Assembly: GCA_028290305.1 (NCBI GenBank) | Contig: JAQGKC010000075.1 | Coordinates: 1 to 31,854, forward strand | Length of the DNA: 31,854 nucleotides | DNA from: Bradyrhizobium sp. | GTDB taxonomy: Bacteria > Pseudomonadota > Alphaproteobacteria > Rhizobiales > Xanthobacteraceae | Direction: 5' to 3' | In this document: piece after piece, positions 1-8,839 of the stretch | Numbering within the stretch: position 1 is the first letter of the stretch | Layout of the letters: each line of letters opens with the position of its first letter | Made by a program: the position numbers and the translations under genes | The notes under the pieces: generated by a model | Database searches by the model: none | What the model was told of the DNA's origin: nothing | What the model saw: the letters and a program-made list of their open reading frames with translations, nothing else

Positions 1-1
1 A

Positions 2-1756
2 AACTCCTATTTCTGGGTCAAGCCGGACCGCATCGTCCCGCTGCAATTCGTCCGGGAAGTCAGCGGGCGGCTTGATTTCCGCGGCAACGAATTGCGCCCG
101 CTCGACGAAGCGAGCGTTCGGGCGGCCGCGCAATTCTTCAAAGCGCAGCGCATCCGCGCCATCGGCATCTGCCTGCTGCACTCCTATGCCAACGATGCCC
201 ATGAACGCCGCGCCGCGCAGATTGTGGCGCAGGAATATCCGGACGCGACGCTGTCCCTGTCCTGCGTGGTGCTGCCCGAATACCGCGAATATGAGCGCGC
301 CGTCACCACGCTGGTCGACGCCTTCGTCAAGCCGCACATGGAGCGCTACCTCAAGCGCGTGCATCAGGAACTCGGCGCCGGGCTGCAGGACAAGCCGTTT
401 CTGGTGATGCAGTCGAGCGGCGGCGTCGCCAGCGCCGATCAGGTGGTGCGCAAGCCGATCACCACCGCGCTGTCGGGCCCTGCGGCCGGTGCGCTGGGTT
501 GCGCTGTCATCGCAGAAATCGCGGGCTTCCCGGATCTGGTGACGCTGGACGCCGGCGGCACCTCGACGGATCTTTGCCTGATCGAAGGCCGCAAGCCGCA
601 GGTCACCAATGGCGGGTCGGTCGGCCCGTTTCCGGTGCGGATCCCGATGATCGACATCGAGACCATCGGCACCGGCGGCGGCTCGATTGCCTGGCTCAGC
701 CGCGAAGGTCATCTCAAGGTCGGCCCGCGCAGCGCCGGCGCCGAACCCGGGCCGATGTGCTATCCGAACGGCGGCGGCGAGCCGACCATCACCGACGCCA
801 ATCTGGTGTTGGGGCGAATCCCGCCGTCGTTGATCGGCGGCGGCATTCCGCTTGACGTTGCGCGCGCGCGATGCGGCATCGCCGCCCTGGCGCAGCGGCT
901 GCCCGGCAATATGAGCGTCGAGCAACTGGCCAGCGGCATCATCGAAATCGCGAACTGGAGCCAGGCCAACGCGATCAGGCAGATGACGATCCAGCGCGGC
1001 ATCGATCCGCGCGCGTTCGCGCTGTTGTCGTTTGGCGGCGCCGGTCCGGCTCAATCCGCCGCGGTGATGGATCTGCTCGCGATGAAGGCCTGCATCGTGC
1101 CGCCGAATCCCGGCAACCTCTCGGCCTTCGGCCTGCTCGCGGTGGACTGGCGTACCGATCACATCGTCACCAAGGTGATGCACGAAGATGCCATCGATCT
1201 TGCCGACGTCGCCGCGCGCTATGCCGCGCTGGAGCGCGACGCGACGGCGACGCTGGAACGCGACGGCATCGAGGCTTCGCGCATCAGGCTGGTCCGCGAG
1301 GCCGACATTCGCTACGCTGGTCAATCGATGGAGGTGCGCGTCACCGCGCCCGGCGGCACCGTCGATGCCTCATTCCTGGCGGGATTGATTGGCGCCTTCA
1401 ACGCCGCGCATCTCAAGACGTTTGGCTATAACTACGCCGGACGGCAGAAAATCGAACTCGTCAATTTGTGTGTTTCGGGTTTCGGCCTAATCGAGCGGCC
1501 GCAGATGCCCAGGCTCGCCGCGCGGAAAGGTGATTTCGCGCCGAAATCCAGTCGCCCGGTTTATTTCGGCGCAAAATTCTGGGATACGCCGGTGTTCGAC
1601 CGCGCCGCGCTGCCGCCGGGCGGCAGAATCGATGGACCGGCGATTGTCGAGGAATTCGGCTCAACGACCGTGGTATTCCCCGGTCAATCTCTCGAGCTCG
1701 ACCCGCACGGCATTCTTGTCATCCGCTCTATATCGTCGCAGGAGACGTCGCGATGA
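2..1756 (+). CDS. hyuA: Hydantoinase/oxoprolinase subunit A (HyuA), 5'-truncated by window edge
   Basis: The reading frame is open from base 2, so the true start lies left of the window; about 584 residues of a protein usually near 690 are visible. HyuA and HyuB form an ATP-dependent cytoplasmic amidohydrolase or carboxylase family (N-methylhydantoinase, 5-oxoprolinase, acetophenone carboxylase). The actin-like ATPase motif TLDAGGTSTD is encoded around 538-570, and glycine-rich segments GTGGGSIAW and SFGGAGPAQ follow at about 670-700 and 1029-1056. A C-terminal domain (PAIVEEFGSTTVVFPG near the end) is typical of HyuA. The stop overlaps the hyuB start as ATGA, which points to translational coupling. 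The substrate cannot be read from sequence; the neighbouring ring-opening amidohydrolase suggests a cyclic amide or ureide. Family confidence is high and substrate confidence is low. A TTG at 92 is an internal codon, not the start. Confidence 0.93.
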   Translation, partial: NSYFWVKPDRIVPLQFVREVSGRLDFRGNELRPLDEASVRAAAQFFKAQRIRAIGICLLHSYANDAHERRAAQIVAQEYPDATLSLSCVVLPEYREYERAVTTLVDAFVKPHMERYLKRVHQELGAGLQDKPFLVMQSSGGVASADQVVRKPITTALSGPAAGALGCAVIAEIAGFPDLVTLDAGGTSTDLCLIEGRKPQVTNGGSVGPFPVRIPMIDIETIGTGGGSIAWLSREGHLKVGPRSAGAEPGPMCYPNGGGEPTITDANLVLGRIPPSLIGGGIPLDVARARCGIAALAQRLPGNMSVEQLASGIIEIANWSQANAIRQMTIQRGIDPRAFALLSFGGAGPAQSAAVMDLLAMKACIVPPNPGNLSAFGLLAVDWRTDHIVTKVMHEDAIDLADVAARYAALERDATATLERDGIEASRIRLVREADIRYAGQSMEVRVTAPGGTVDASFLAGLIGAFNAAHLKTFGYNYAGRQKIELVNLCVSGFGLIERPQMPRLAARKGDFAPKSSRPVYFGAKFWDTPVFDRAALPPGGRIDGPAIVEEFGSTTVVFPGQSLELDPHGILVIRSISSQETSR

Positions 1757-3642
1757 ATGTGCACCACACGCCGCGTCCGTGGCCAACCGCGCCGCTTCGC
1801 GAAGCCGTCTCGGTCGACCCGATCGTGCTGCAGATCGTCGAAGGCACGCTGAATTCGATCGAAGCCGAAATCGAATACGCCATCGAGCGCACGGCGCGCA
1901 GCCCCATGATCCGCGAAGCGCATGATTTTCGCGTCGGGCTGTTCGACCGCTATTGCCGCAAGCTGACCGGGCGTTCCTATTCGGCGATGCCGAATGGCGT
2001 GGTGCGTGACTTTCCACCGGAGACGATGAAGCCCGGCGACGTGTTCCTGATGAACGACACGTATTTGACGGAAGGCTCGATCGGGCACTTGCCCGATCTG
2101 TGCAGCACGGTGCCGGTGTTTCACGAAGGCGAGGTGGTCGCCTATATCCAGGCGTTCGGTCATCATGATGACGTCGGCGGCCGGGTACCCGGCTCGATGC
2201 CAGGTACCGCGGCCACCGTGTTCGAGGAAGGCATCGCGATCCCGCCGGTGAAGATTTATAGCGAAGGCGTGCGCAACGATGCCGTCTTCACCATTGTCCG
2301 CCGCAATACCCGCGTGCCGGAGATGCTGTCGGCCGATCTCGACAGCGAAATCCAGGCCTGCCTGATGGGCGCGCGGCGGATGGCCGGCCTGTTCGAACGC
2401 TTCGGCCAACAGCAGGTCGAAGCCTGCTTTCAGGCGATCCTGGAGAAGTGCCGCGACATCTATCGCAATGAACTGCTCGCGAAGATCGCCGACGGCGAAT
2501 ATGTCTGGGAGGATTACGTCGAGCATGATGGCATTACCGATCCGAAGCTGCACAAGATCGCGCTGAAGATGACCAAGAAGGGCGGCAAGATCACGCTTGA
2601 CTTCAACGGTACTGATCCGCAATCGACCGGACCGATCAATTGGCCGGCCGACTATGCCGACGGCGCATTCCTGATCAAATGGATCGCGCCGATCCTGCGC
2701 AATCTCGCCGATACGCCGGAGCGCGCCGCGGAAATCCACGTCAACGAAGGCGTCTGCGACGTGTTCGATGTGATTTTTCCTCCGAAGGGCACGCTGATCA
2801 CGCCGGAATGGCCGGCCGCGACCAATGCGCGGTCCTTTGTGCTTCTGCGCTGCCTTGGCCTGCTGGCGGGTGTGGTGGCGCAGGCGGTCGACGGCCGGAT
2901 GCCGGCCGATCAGGAGACCATCCGCTACACCGGATTCTTCGGCACTGATCTGGACGGCAAGCCGTTCCTGTCGCGCGAGGTGCTGGGTGGCGGCTCCGGC
3001 GGGCGATATTATGCCGACGGCAATGACGCGATTCATATCGTGCCGGACTCGCGCAATCAGCCTGCCGAATTCACCGAGACGCGATTTCCGCTTTTGGTCG
3101 AAAAGCTTGCGCTGCGAACCGATTCCGGCGGCGCCGGTCTGCGCCGCGGCGGGCAGGGCTATGAAAAGCATTATCGCGCGCTGGTCGATTGCCGCACCAT
3201 CGTCACCGCCGACCGGGTGCGGCTGGGCTGTTATGGTTTGAACGGCGGCAAGGCGGGGCGGCCGTTCTGCGTCACCGTCGATGCCGAGGGCGAAGGCTAT
3301 GATCTCGGCGGTCTCGTTGATGGCGAACCTGTCCTGAAAGGGCAGGTCGTGCGCGTGGTGACGACCGGCGGTGGCGGCTGGGGTGATCCGTTGCAGCGCG
3401 AACTGGAACTGGTGCTGCGCGATGTCGTCGAAGGCAGGGTCTCGCTCGCAAGCGCCAAAGCGGATTATGGTGTCGTGTTCATGGTCGCAGGTTCCACTGA
3501 GCAGCCTGTGATTGATGAGGCGGCGACAAAGCGACGCCGGGCCGACATGGGGAAGGCGCGAAATACCCCGCCGCCGATGATTGACCGCGGCGAGGGCTAT
3601 GAAAAGATGCTGCGCGGCGAACACCGGCCGCGGCTGCGGTGA
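1753..3642 (+). CDS. hyuB: Hydantoinase/oxoprolinase subunit B (HyuB)
   Basis: This is a full-length 629-residue HyuB, the partner of HyuA in ATP-dependent hydrolysis or carboxylation of cyclic amides and related compounds. Family hallmarks are DPIVLQIVEGTLNSIEAEIEYAIERTARSPMIRE-type sequence at residues 18-50, MNDTYLTEGSIGHLPD near residue 100, an HHDDVGGRVPGSMPG metal-site-like stretch near 137-151, and the C-terminal glycine-rich TTGGGGWGDP near 537-546. The ATG at 1753 lies 8 nt after an AGGAG-type ribosome site inside the 3' end of hyuA, so the 4-bp ATGA overlap is well supported. A 36-nt gap separates it from the ring-opening amidohydrolase gene. The substrate is unknown; N-methylhydantoin, oxoproline or a pyrimidine or triazine breakdown product are all possible. 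Confidence 0.94.
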   Translation: MNVHHTPRPWPTAPLREAVSVDPIVLQIVEGTLNSIEAEIEYAIERTARSPMIREAHDFRVGLFDRYCRKLTGRSYSAMPNGVVRDFPPETMKPGDVFLMNDTYLTEGSIGHLPDLCSTVPVFHEGEVVAYIQAFGHHDDVGGRVPGSMPGTAATVFEEGIAIPPVKIYSEGVRNDAVFTIVRRNTRVPEMLSADLDSEIQACLMGARRMAGLFERFGQQQVEACFQAILEKCRDIYRNELLAKIADGEYVWEDYVEHDGITDPKLHKIALKMTKKGGKITLDFNGTDPQSTGPINWPADYADGAFLIKWIAPILRNLADTPERAAEIHVNEGVCDVFDVIFPPKGTLITPEWPAATNARSFVLLRCLGLLAGVVAQAVDGRMPADQETIRYTGFFGTDLDGKPFLSREVLGGGSGGRYYADGNDAIHIVPDSRNQPAEFTETRFPLLVEKLALRTDSGGAGLRRGGQGYEKHYRALVDCRTIVTADRVRLGCYGLNGGKAGRPFCVTVDAEGEGYDLGGLVDGEPVLKGQVVRVVTTGGGGWGDPLQRELELVLRDVVEGRVSLASAKADYGVVFMVAGSTEQPVIDEAATKRRRADMGKARNTPPPMIDRGEGYEKMLRGEHRPRLR

Positions 3643-3678
3643 AACGAAGACAAGACGCACAACGGGAGTTTCTGACGC

Positions 3679-4773
3679 ATGGCGATTGAAGTTGCGAAGG
3701 TCGAACTGAAAACCGTTCAGGATGCGAGTGGCCTCGAGGGATTAATCGCGTCCGGCAAGTTCGGCGCCGACGAGGTCATCGCGGTCATCGGCAAGACCGA
3801 AGGCAATGGCGGCGTTAACGATTTCACCCGCATTCTGGCCGACCAGGCGTTTCGCCGTGTGCTGCTCAAGAACGGCAAGCGTTCTGAGGCCGAGATTCAC
3901 AATGTGCCGATGGTCTGGTCCGGCGGTTGCGACGGCGTCATCACGCCCCATGCCACGATCTTCGCCCGTAATAACAAGACCGGTCCGGCCGACAAATCGC
4001 GCCTCGTGATCGGAACGGCGCTCAGCGCGGAATTGCTGCCGGAAGATATCGGTCGCCCCGCGATGGTTCAGAAGGTCGCCGACGCCGTCAAGGCGGCGAT
4101 GAAGGACGCCGGGATCACCGATCCGAAAGACGTGCATTACGTCCAGACCAAGACGCCGCTTCTGACCATCGAATCGGTCCGCGATGCGGAATCGCGCCAC
4201 CAGACATTGGCCTGCGAGGTCCACGACTCCATGGGCGTTTCCAATGGCACCACCGCGCTCGGCATTGCCGTCGCGCTGGGTGAGGTGGCGATGCCGAAAG
4301 CCGAGCAGATTTGCAAGGATCTCGATCTCTATTCGTCGGTGGCGTCGTGTTCTTCGGGCGTGGAACTGACCCAGGCGCAGATCGTGCTGCTCGGCAACAA
4401 AGCGGGCGCGGGCGGACGGTATAGGATTGGCCATTCCGTGATGCGCGACGCGCTTGATATCGATGGCATTTACGATTCAATTCGCGACGCCGGCATCGAG
4501 TTGCCGGAACGGCCGCGGTCGGAGGACCTCAAGGGGCGCGTCGTCAACTGCTTCATGAAGTGCGAGGCCGACCGCACCGGCATGCTGCGCGGCCGGCGGC
4601 AGATCATGCTCGACGATTCCGACGTGCATCATCACCGCCATTCGAAGGCGGCGGTGGGCGGCGTGGCGGCGCTTGCGATCGGAGATCCCGCGGTATTCGT
4701 CTCGGTGGATGCCATGCATCAGGGGCCGCATGGCGGGGGCCCGGTGATCGCCATCGTCGAGTTGGACGAGTAA
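3679..4773 (+). CDS. Ring-opening amidohydrolase (cyanuric acid hydrolase / barbiturase family)
   Basis: This 364-residue protein belongs to the small AtzD/TrzD/barbiturase family, which hydrolyses a ring amide of cyanuric acid or barbituric acid through serine-lysine dyads. All expected pieces are visible: GKTEGNG with K39, WSGG with S81, VQTKTPLLT with K158, CSSGVEL with S226, FMKCEAD with K294, and the final [16 protein letters not shown] with S342. Length is normal for the family. The ATG follows GGGAG by 11 nt. The third serine loop reads SVDAMHQGP, whereas my recollection of AtzD is SGGAEHQGP, so the substrate may differ. It sits between hyuAB and an ABC importer, with an amidase gene downstream. 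Barbiturase, cyanuric acid hydrolase or an undescribed ring specificity are all open; family assignment is near certain. Confidence 0.93.
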   Translation: MAIEVAKVELKTVQDASGLEGLIASGKFGADEVIAVIGKTEGNGGVNDFTRILADQAFRRVLLKNGKRSEAEIHNVPMVWSGGCDGVITPHATIFARNNKTGPADKSRLVIGTALSAELLPEDIGRPAMVQKVADAVKAAMKDAGITDPKDVHYVQTKTPLLTIESVRDAESRHQTLACEVHDSMGVSNGTTALGIAVALGEVAMPKAEQICKDLDLYSSVASCSSGVELTQAQIVLLGNKAGAGGRYRIGHSVMRDALDIDGIYDSIRDAGIELPERPRSEDLKGRVVNCFMKCEADRTGMLRGRRQIMLDDSDVHHHRHSKAAVGGVAALAIGDPAVFVSVDAMHQGPHGGGPVIAIVELDE

Positions 4774-4804
4774 AACCGGCACGTTCCTTGCTCCAATTCG
4801 TGTG

Positions 4805-4858
4805 CCCGCCGGCCATCTGACCGGTGGGTGCTCGCAAGGTGTATGACGGGGAGCACAC
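4805..4858 (+). promoter_or_regulatory. Possible structured leader before the binding-protein gene
   Basis: In the 86-nt gap before the binding-protein start, an 8-bp stem (4805-4812 with 4821-4828, one G-T pair, 8-nt loop) is seen. Two alternative pairings reach the ribosome-binding region: GTGCTC 4828-4833 with GAGCAC 4851-4856, and GTGTGC 4800-4805 with GCACAC 4853-4858. The GGGGAG ribosome site (about 4848-4853) overlaps these pairings. The structure could stabilise mRNA for high binding-protein expression or modulate its translation. No T-tract follows, so it is not a classical terminator. It could also be chance in GC-rich DNA. Confidence 0.3.
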
Positions 4859-4859
4859 G

Positions 4860-5834
4860 ATGAAATCGCTGAAACTTCAGATCTGCGCAGTCGCAGCGCT
4901 GGTCTTGAGCGTCGTTACGTTCGGCCACGCGTCCGCGCAGGACAAGGTCTCGGTCGGTGTGTTTCCGGTTAGCTCCTCGCTGCCCTATTTCGTCGCGCTG
5001 GAACGGGGGTTTTTCAAGGAACAGAACATCGAGCCGGAGATGACCAAACTGATGGGCGGCCCGCCGAACGTTGCCGCGATGATGACCAACCAGATCGAGG
5101 TTTCGGCGGTGCTGGTTACGCTCGAGGGATTGAACGCCAATGTGAAGAAGCCCGGCGTGGCGATGTACATCGCGCTCAACAGCCAGACCAAGGTCTGGAA
5201 GATGGAACAATTCGTCGTCCGCAACGGCTTCAAGGCGGAGACGATCGCGGACCTCAAGGGCGCCAAGCTGATGTCGGCGCCGGGCCCAGCCAATCTCAAC
5301 ACCGCCAAGGCCATTCTCGCCAAGAACGGCCTGAAGGACGGCGACTACACCATCGATCAACTCGACATGGGCCAGCACGTCAACGCCATGACCGCCGGAA
5401 CATTTGACGGCGGATATACGCTTGAGCCCAACGCCTCGATGATGATCAAGGCCGGGGTTGCGCGGTCGCTCGAAGCCGGCGTCATCTCCAAATATATCCT
5501 TGGCGACGAAGCCGCCGATGCCTATGCGGCCGGCTGCGCCATGACCAGCGATTTCATCCAGAAGCGGCCTGACGTCGCCAGGCGTTTCGCCGTCGCGTGG
5601 GGCAAGGCCATCGATTTCATCAACAAGAATCCGGACGAAGCGCGCAAATATCTCGCCAACAACACCTACACGCCCGACAACGTGGTCGATATGGTGTCGA
5701 TGCTGGGATACGTCATGGCCGGCGATATGAGCCCCAAGCAGATCGGTGATTTGCAGAAACTGGCCGACTTCGGCAACTCGATCGGGGTCGTCCCTGAGAA
5801 GCTCGACGTCACCAAAGTCCTGCAGAAATTCTGA
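4860..5834 (+). CDS. ABC transporter substrate-binding protein, NitT/TauT (NMT1-like) family
   Basis: The protein has 324 residues and is secreted to the periplasm. It starts at ATG 4860 after a GGGGAG ribosome site and has a clear signal peptide (MKSLK, hydrophobic core, HASA cleavage after about residue 26). The mature part follows the NMT1/SsuA-like pattern: a beta strand, then FPVSSSLPYFVALERGFFKEQ, with lobe-switch segments further on (NGFKAETIADLKGAKL). Relatives bind nitrate, sulfonates, taurine, thiamine precursors or phthalate-like acids, so the ligand cannot be read from sequence. The ATPase gene follows after 7 nt, so the three transporter genes form one unit. The position between a ring-opening amidohydrolase and an amidase suggests import of their substrate. 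Confidence 0.9.
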   Translation: MKSLKLQICAVAALVLSVVTFGHASAQDKVSVGVFPVSSSLPYFVALERGFFKEQNIEPEMTKLMGGPPNVAAMMTNQIEVSAVLVTLEGLNANVKKPGVAMYIALNSQTKVWKMEQFVVRNGFKAETIADLKGAKLMSAPGPANLNTAKAILAKNGLKDGDYTIDQLDMGQHVNAMTAGTFDGGYTLEPNASMMIKAGVARSLEAGVISKYILGDEAADAYAAGCAMTSDFIQKRPDVARRFAVAWGKAIDFINKNPDEARKYLANNTYTPDNVVDMVSMLGYVMAGDMSPKQIGDLQKLADFGNSIGVVPEKLDVTKVLQKF

Positions 5835-5841
5835 GGCGCCC

Positions 5842-6666
5842 GTGGCTGGAGCACAGCTAGCTGCAAAGATCGAATTGGCGGGCAAAGTTCCGGATTCGAC
5901 GCGGCGGACAGCTCCCCACGTCACGATCCGCGGCCTGACCAAGCGATTTTCCGACGCCACGATCTACGACAACTTCGATTTCGATATTCCGCGCGGCAAG
6001 TTGATGTCGGTGTTCGGTCCGAACGGCTGCGGCAAGAGCACGCTGATCAACATGATCGCGGGACTGTTTCCGGTCGATGCCGGCGAGATCCTGTTCGACG
6101 GGCAGCCGCTCAGCAAGATCAAATTCGGATATGTATTCCAGAATTACCGCGAAGCGATGTTTCCCTGGCTGCGCGCCTTCGACAACATAGCCTATCCCTT
6201 GAAGGTGATGGGGGTGCCAAAGGCCGAGCGCATCGTTCGCGTCGAGAAACTCGTTGCCAATCTCAACGTCAAGATCGATCTCAGCCTCTACCCTTACCAG
6301 ATGTCGGGCGGTCAGCAGCAACTGGTTTCGATCATGCGGGCGCTGATCGTCGAGCCGGAAATCCTGTTCCTCGACGAGCCATTCTCGGCGCTGGACTACG
6401 AAATGACATTGTTCATGCGCGAGCAGTTGCAGCGCGTTTTCATGGAGACGGCAACGACGACGGTGCTGGTGTCGCACGATCTGGAAGAAGCGGTGTATCT
6501 GTCGGATCGCATCCTGCTGCTCTCTCGCCATCCCGCCCGCGCCGTCGAATTCGTCCATTACGACGCGCCACGACCGCGGACGCTAAAGACCATGTCGGAA
6601 GCCGACTTCATCAGCACCAAGGCGCATTGTCTCGAGGTGTTCCAGCGCGAGGTGCGCAAGGGATGA
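5842..6666 (+). CDS. ABC transporter ATP-binding protein, NitT/TauT type
   Basis: The energising subunit of the importer has 274 residues from GTG 5842, 7 nt after the binding-protein stop. Longer frames upstream would overlap that gene, so GTG is chosen. All ABC motifs are present in order: Walker A GPNGCGKST (59-67), Q-loop VFQ (Q100), signature MSGGQQQ (154-160), Walker B ILFLDEP (174-180) and switch histidine in SHDLEEA (H212). FPWL after the Q-loop is typical of the nitrate/sulfonate/taurine ATPases. Its stop overlaps the permease start as ATGA. It would act at the inner face of the membrane with the permease at 6663. Confidence 0.93.
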   Translation: MAGAQLAAKIELAGKVPDSTRRTAPHVTIRGLTKRFSDATIYDNFDFDIPRGKLMSVFGPNGCGKSTLINMIAGLFPVDAGEILFDGQPLSKIKFGYVFQNYREAMFPWLRAFDNIAYPLKVMGVPKAERIVRVEKLVANLNVKIDLSLYPYQMSGGQQQLVSIMRALIVEPEILFLDEPFSALDYEMTLFMREQLQRVFMETATTTVLVSHDLEEAVYLSDRILLLSRHPARAVEFVHYDAPRPRTLKTMSEADFISTKAHCLEVFQREVRKG

Positions 6667-7418
6667 AGCGATTTCAGGTTTTCCTGCCTTTCGTTGGTGT
6701 CGCGGTGCTGCTGGCGGTCTGGTCGCTGACGGTCTGGGCGCGGGTCGTCGATCCCGTCCTGCTGCCGTCGCCGGTTGCGACATTCCGCGCGATGTGGGTC
6801 GGGATGACCAACGGCAAGCTCGGGCTCGATTTCCTCAAGACCGTCGAACGCACGATCTATTCCACGGCGATCGCGGCGGTCATTGCAATCCCGCTTGGGA
6901 TCCTGCTCGGCTCATCCGAAAAGCTTTATCGCTCAGTCGAGTTCCTGATCGACTTCTTTCGCTCGACGCCGGCCTCGGCGATGTTTCCACTGTTTCTGGT
7001 GCTGTTCGGCGTCGGCGACCGCACCAAGATTTCGGTCGCCGCCTTCGGTGCAGCGCTGGTGATCCTGTTCAATGTCGCCTATGGCGTGATGAACGCCCGC
7101 AAGACACGCATTCTGGCGGCGCGGGTGATGGGCGCCTCGCGGGTCCGGGTGCTCTGGGATGTCATGCTGCTGGAATCCCTGCCGCAAACCTTCGTTGGAC
7201 TGCGCAACGGCGTGTCGCTGGCGCTGGTGATTGTGGTCGTTGCCGAGATGTTCATCGGTTCGACTGATGGGCTCGGCCAGCGCGTGTTCGAGGCACAGCA
7301 GTTATTCAATATGCCCGACATGTACGCGGCGATCTTCGCCGCGGGGGCGCTCGGCTATGGCCTCAATCTCCTGTTCCTCACCATCGAACGTCGATTCGTG
7401 CACTGGTCGGGCAAGTAA
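6663..7418 (+). CDS. ABC transporter permease, NitT/TauT type
   Basis: This is a 251-residue inner-membrane permease with about six hydrophobic segments, starting at ATG 6663 in an ATGA overlap with the ATPase gene. The first helix is at residues 4-26. The EAA-like cytoplasmic loop that contacts the ATPase is visible as ARVMGASRVRVLWDVMLLESLP (about 157-178). Length and layout are normal for SsuC/TauC-type permeases. It probably acts as a homodimer, because this transporter has only one permease gene. The amidase gene starts 11 nt later, suggesting the same transcript. Confidence 0.92.
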   Translation: MKRFQVFLPFVGVAVLLAVWSLTVWARVVDPVLLPSPVATFRAMWVGMTNGKLGLDFLKTVERTIYSTAIAAVIAIPLGILLGSSEKLYRSVEFLIDFFRSTPASAMFPLFLVLFGVGDRTKISVAAFGAALVILFNVAYGVMNARKTRILAARVMGASRVRVLWDVMLLESLPQTFVGLRNGVSLALVIVVVAEMFIGSTDGLGQRVFEAQQLFNMPDMYAAIFAAGALGYGLNLLFLTIERRFVHWSGK

Positions 7419-7429
7419 CGGAATTTCAT

Positions 7430-8839
7430 ATGATCGAGAATCTGAGCCGCAAGACGGCCGTCGAACTGGCGTCGTTGATCGCGACCAAGGCGGTCAGCCC
7501 GGTCGAGGTGCTCGACGCCCATCTCGCCACGATCGCGCGCGTCAATCCCAAACTCAATGCCATTGTGACGCTGGTGGCCGAGGCCGCGCGCGCTCTGGCA
7601 AAGGATGCCGAGGCGGCCGTGATGCGCGGCGACAAACTCGGCGGGCTGCATGGGCTGCCCGTGGTGATCAAGGACATCACGCCGACCGCTGGTATCCGCA
7701 CCACCTATGGTTCGCCGTTGTTCAAAGACAATGTGCCGACGGAAGATGCCGAGGTGGTGCGGCGTCTGAAAACGGCGGGTGCGATCGTGCTCGGCAAGAC
7801 CAACACGCCCGAATTTGCGGCCGGCGCCAATACCTTTAATGACGTGTTCGGCGTTACCCGTAACCCCTGGAATCCGGCGTTGAGCCCGGCTGGTTCTTCC
7901 GGCGGATCGGCGGTCGCGGTGGCAACAGGAATGGTGCCGTTGGCGCAGGGTACCGATTTCGGCTGCTCGATCCGAATGCCGGCGTCGTTCTGCGGCATTG
8001 TCGGGATCCGGCCGACGCCGGGGCTGACGCCGAACTGGCCGATGCCGCTCGCCTGGGATCCAGGCCAGGTTCATGGCCCGCTGGCGCGCACCGCCGAGGA
8101 CGCGGCGCTGATGCTCGATGCGATCGCAGGCTTTAGCCCGATATCACCGATTTCGGTCGCACCGCCATGGGCGAGTGCGCGGGCCATCGTCGCAAAAGCC
8201 AACGATGTGAAGGGCCTGCGCGTCGCTTATGTGTCCGACATCGCCGGTATCGGCGTCGAACCTGAGATCGACGGCATCTGCCGGGCAACCGCGCTGTCGC
8301 TGCGCGACGCCGGCGCAACGGTGGAGGAGATTGCGTTCGATACCTCCGACGGCAAGTCGCCGTATCAGGCCTGGCGCGGGCTGTGGATGGTCGGGCAACA
8401 ATTTGTCAATCTCGACCGGCTCGAAGAGTTCGGCGTCAATCTCAAAGGCAACGTCAAGGCCGGTCTCAAGGTGACGCCGCTGGATTTTGCCGCGTCCGAA
8501 CAGAAGCGCCAGGAGCTGTTCCGGCGCTTCGCAAAATTGTTCGAACAATACGATCTCCTGATTACGCCACAATCGCCGGTAAAGCAGTTTCCGGTCGAGA
8601 TGAATTTCCCGACCCTGATCAACGGCAAGAAGCTCGACAATTACACCGACTGGATCGCCGGCTCGTTCCTGATCACGCTGATGAGCCTGCCCGGCGGCAG
8701 CGTGCCGGCCGGCATGACCAGCGATGGATTGCCGGTGGGTATCCAGATCGTCGGGCCGCGCTTTGAGGAACCTTTGATTCTATCAACAATGAAGATCGTT
8801 CAGCAGACCCATCCGATCGGCTGGCCTCCTCACGCGTGA
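7430..8839 (+). CDS. Amidase-signature family hydrolase
   Basis: The protein has 469 residues, cytoplasmic, no signal peptide. The Ser-cisSer-Lys triad of the amidase-signature family is recognisable: K81 in GLPVVIKDI, S156 in PAGSSGGSA, and nucleophile S180 in GTDFGCSIRMP. The usual GGS before the nucleophile is GCS here (Cys179). Family members cleave linear amides such as biuret, allophanate, ureidomalonate, indoleacetamide or Glu-tRNA-linked glutamine. Its place after a ring-opening amidohydrolase and an importer suggests it cleaves the ring-opened ureide, for example as a ureidomalonase- or biuret hydrolase-like enzyme, but that is inference. The 3' end overlaps the convergent NmrA-like gene by 10 bp. 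The ATG follows the permease stop by 11 nt with only a weak ribosome site. Confidence 0.9.
   Translation: MIENLSRKTAVELASLIATKAVSPVEVLDAHLATIARVNPKLNAIVTLVAEAARALAKDAEAAVMRGDKLGGLHGLPVVIKDITPTAGIRTTYGSPLFKDNVPTEDAEVVRRLKTAGAIVLGKTNTPEFAAGANTFNDVFGVTRNPWNPALSPAGSSGGSAVAVATGMVPLAQGTDFGCSIRMPASFCGIVGIRPTPGLTPNWPMPLAWDPGQVHGPLARTAEDAALMLDAIAGFSPISPISVAPPWASARAIVAKANDVKGLRVAYVSDIAGIGVEPEIDGICRATALSLRDAGATVEEIAFDTSDGKSPYQAWRGLWMVGQQFVNLDRLEEFGVNLKGNVKAGLKVTPLDFAASEQKRQELFRRFAKLFEQYDLLITPQSPVKQFPVEMNFPTLINGKKLDNYTDWIAGSFLITLMSLPGGSVPAGMTSDGLPVGIQIVGPRFEEPLILSTMKIVQQTHPIGWPPHA

Noticed and set aside
1684..3660. 658-codon open frame on the - strand opposite hyuB
   Set aside because: It is a mirror of a strongly recognisable HyuB coding sequence; its translation is rich in Arg, His and Asp with no family pattern. 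Long antisense frames are expected in GC-rich DNA.
4719..5960. 413-codon - strand frame opposite the first importer
   Set aside because: It overlaps the binding-protein and ATPase genes, which have signal peptide and ABC motifs; no independent evidence.
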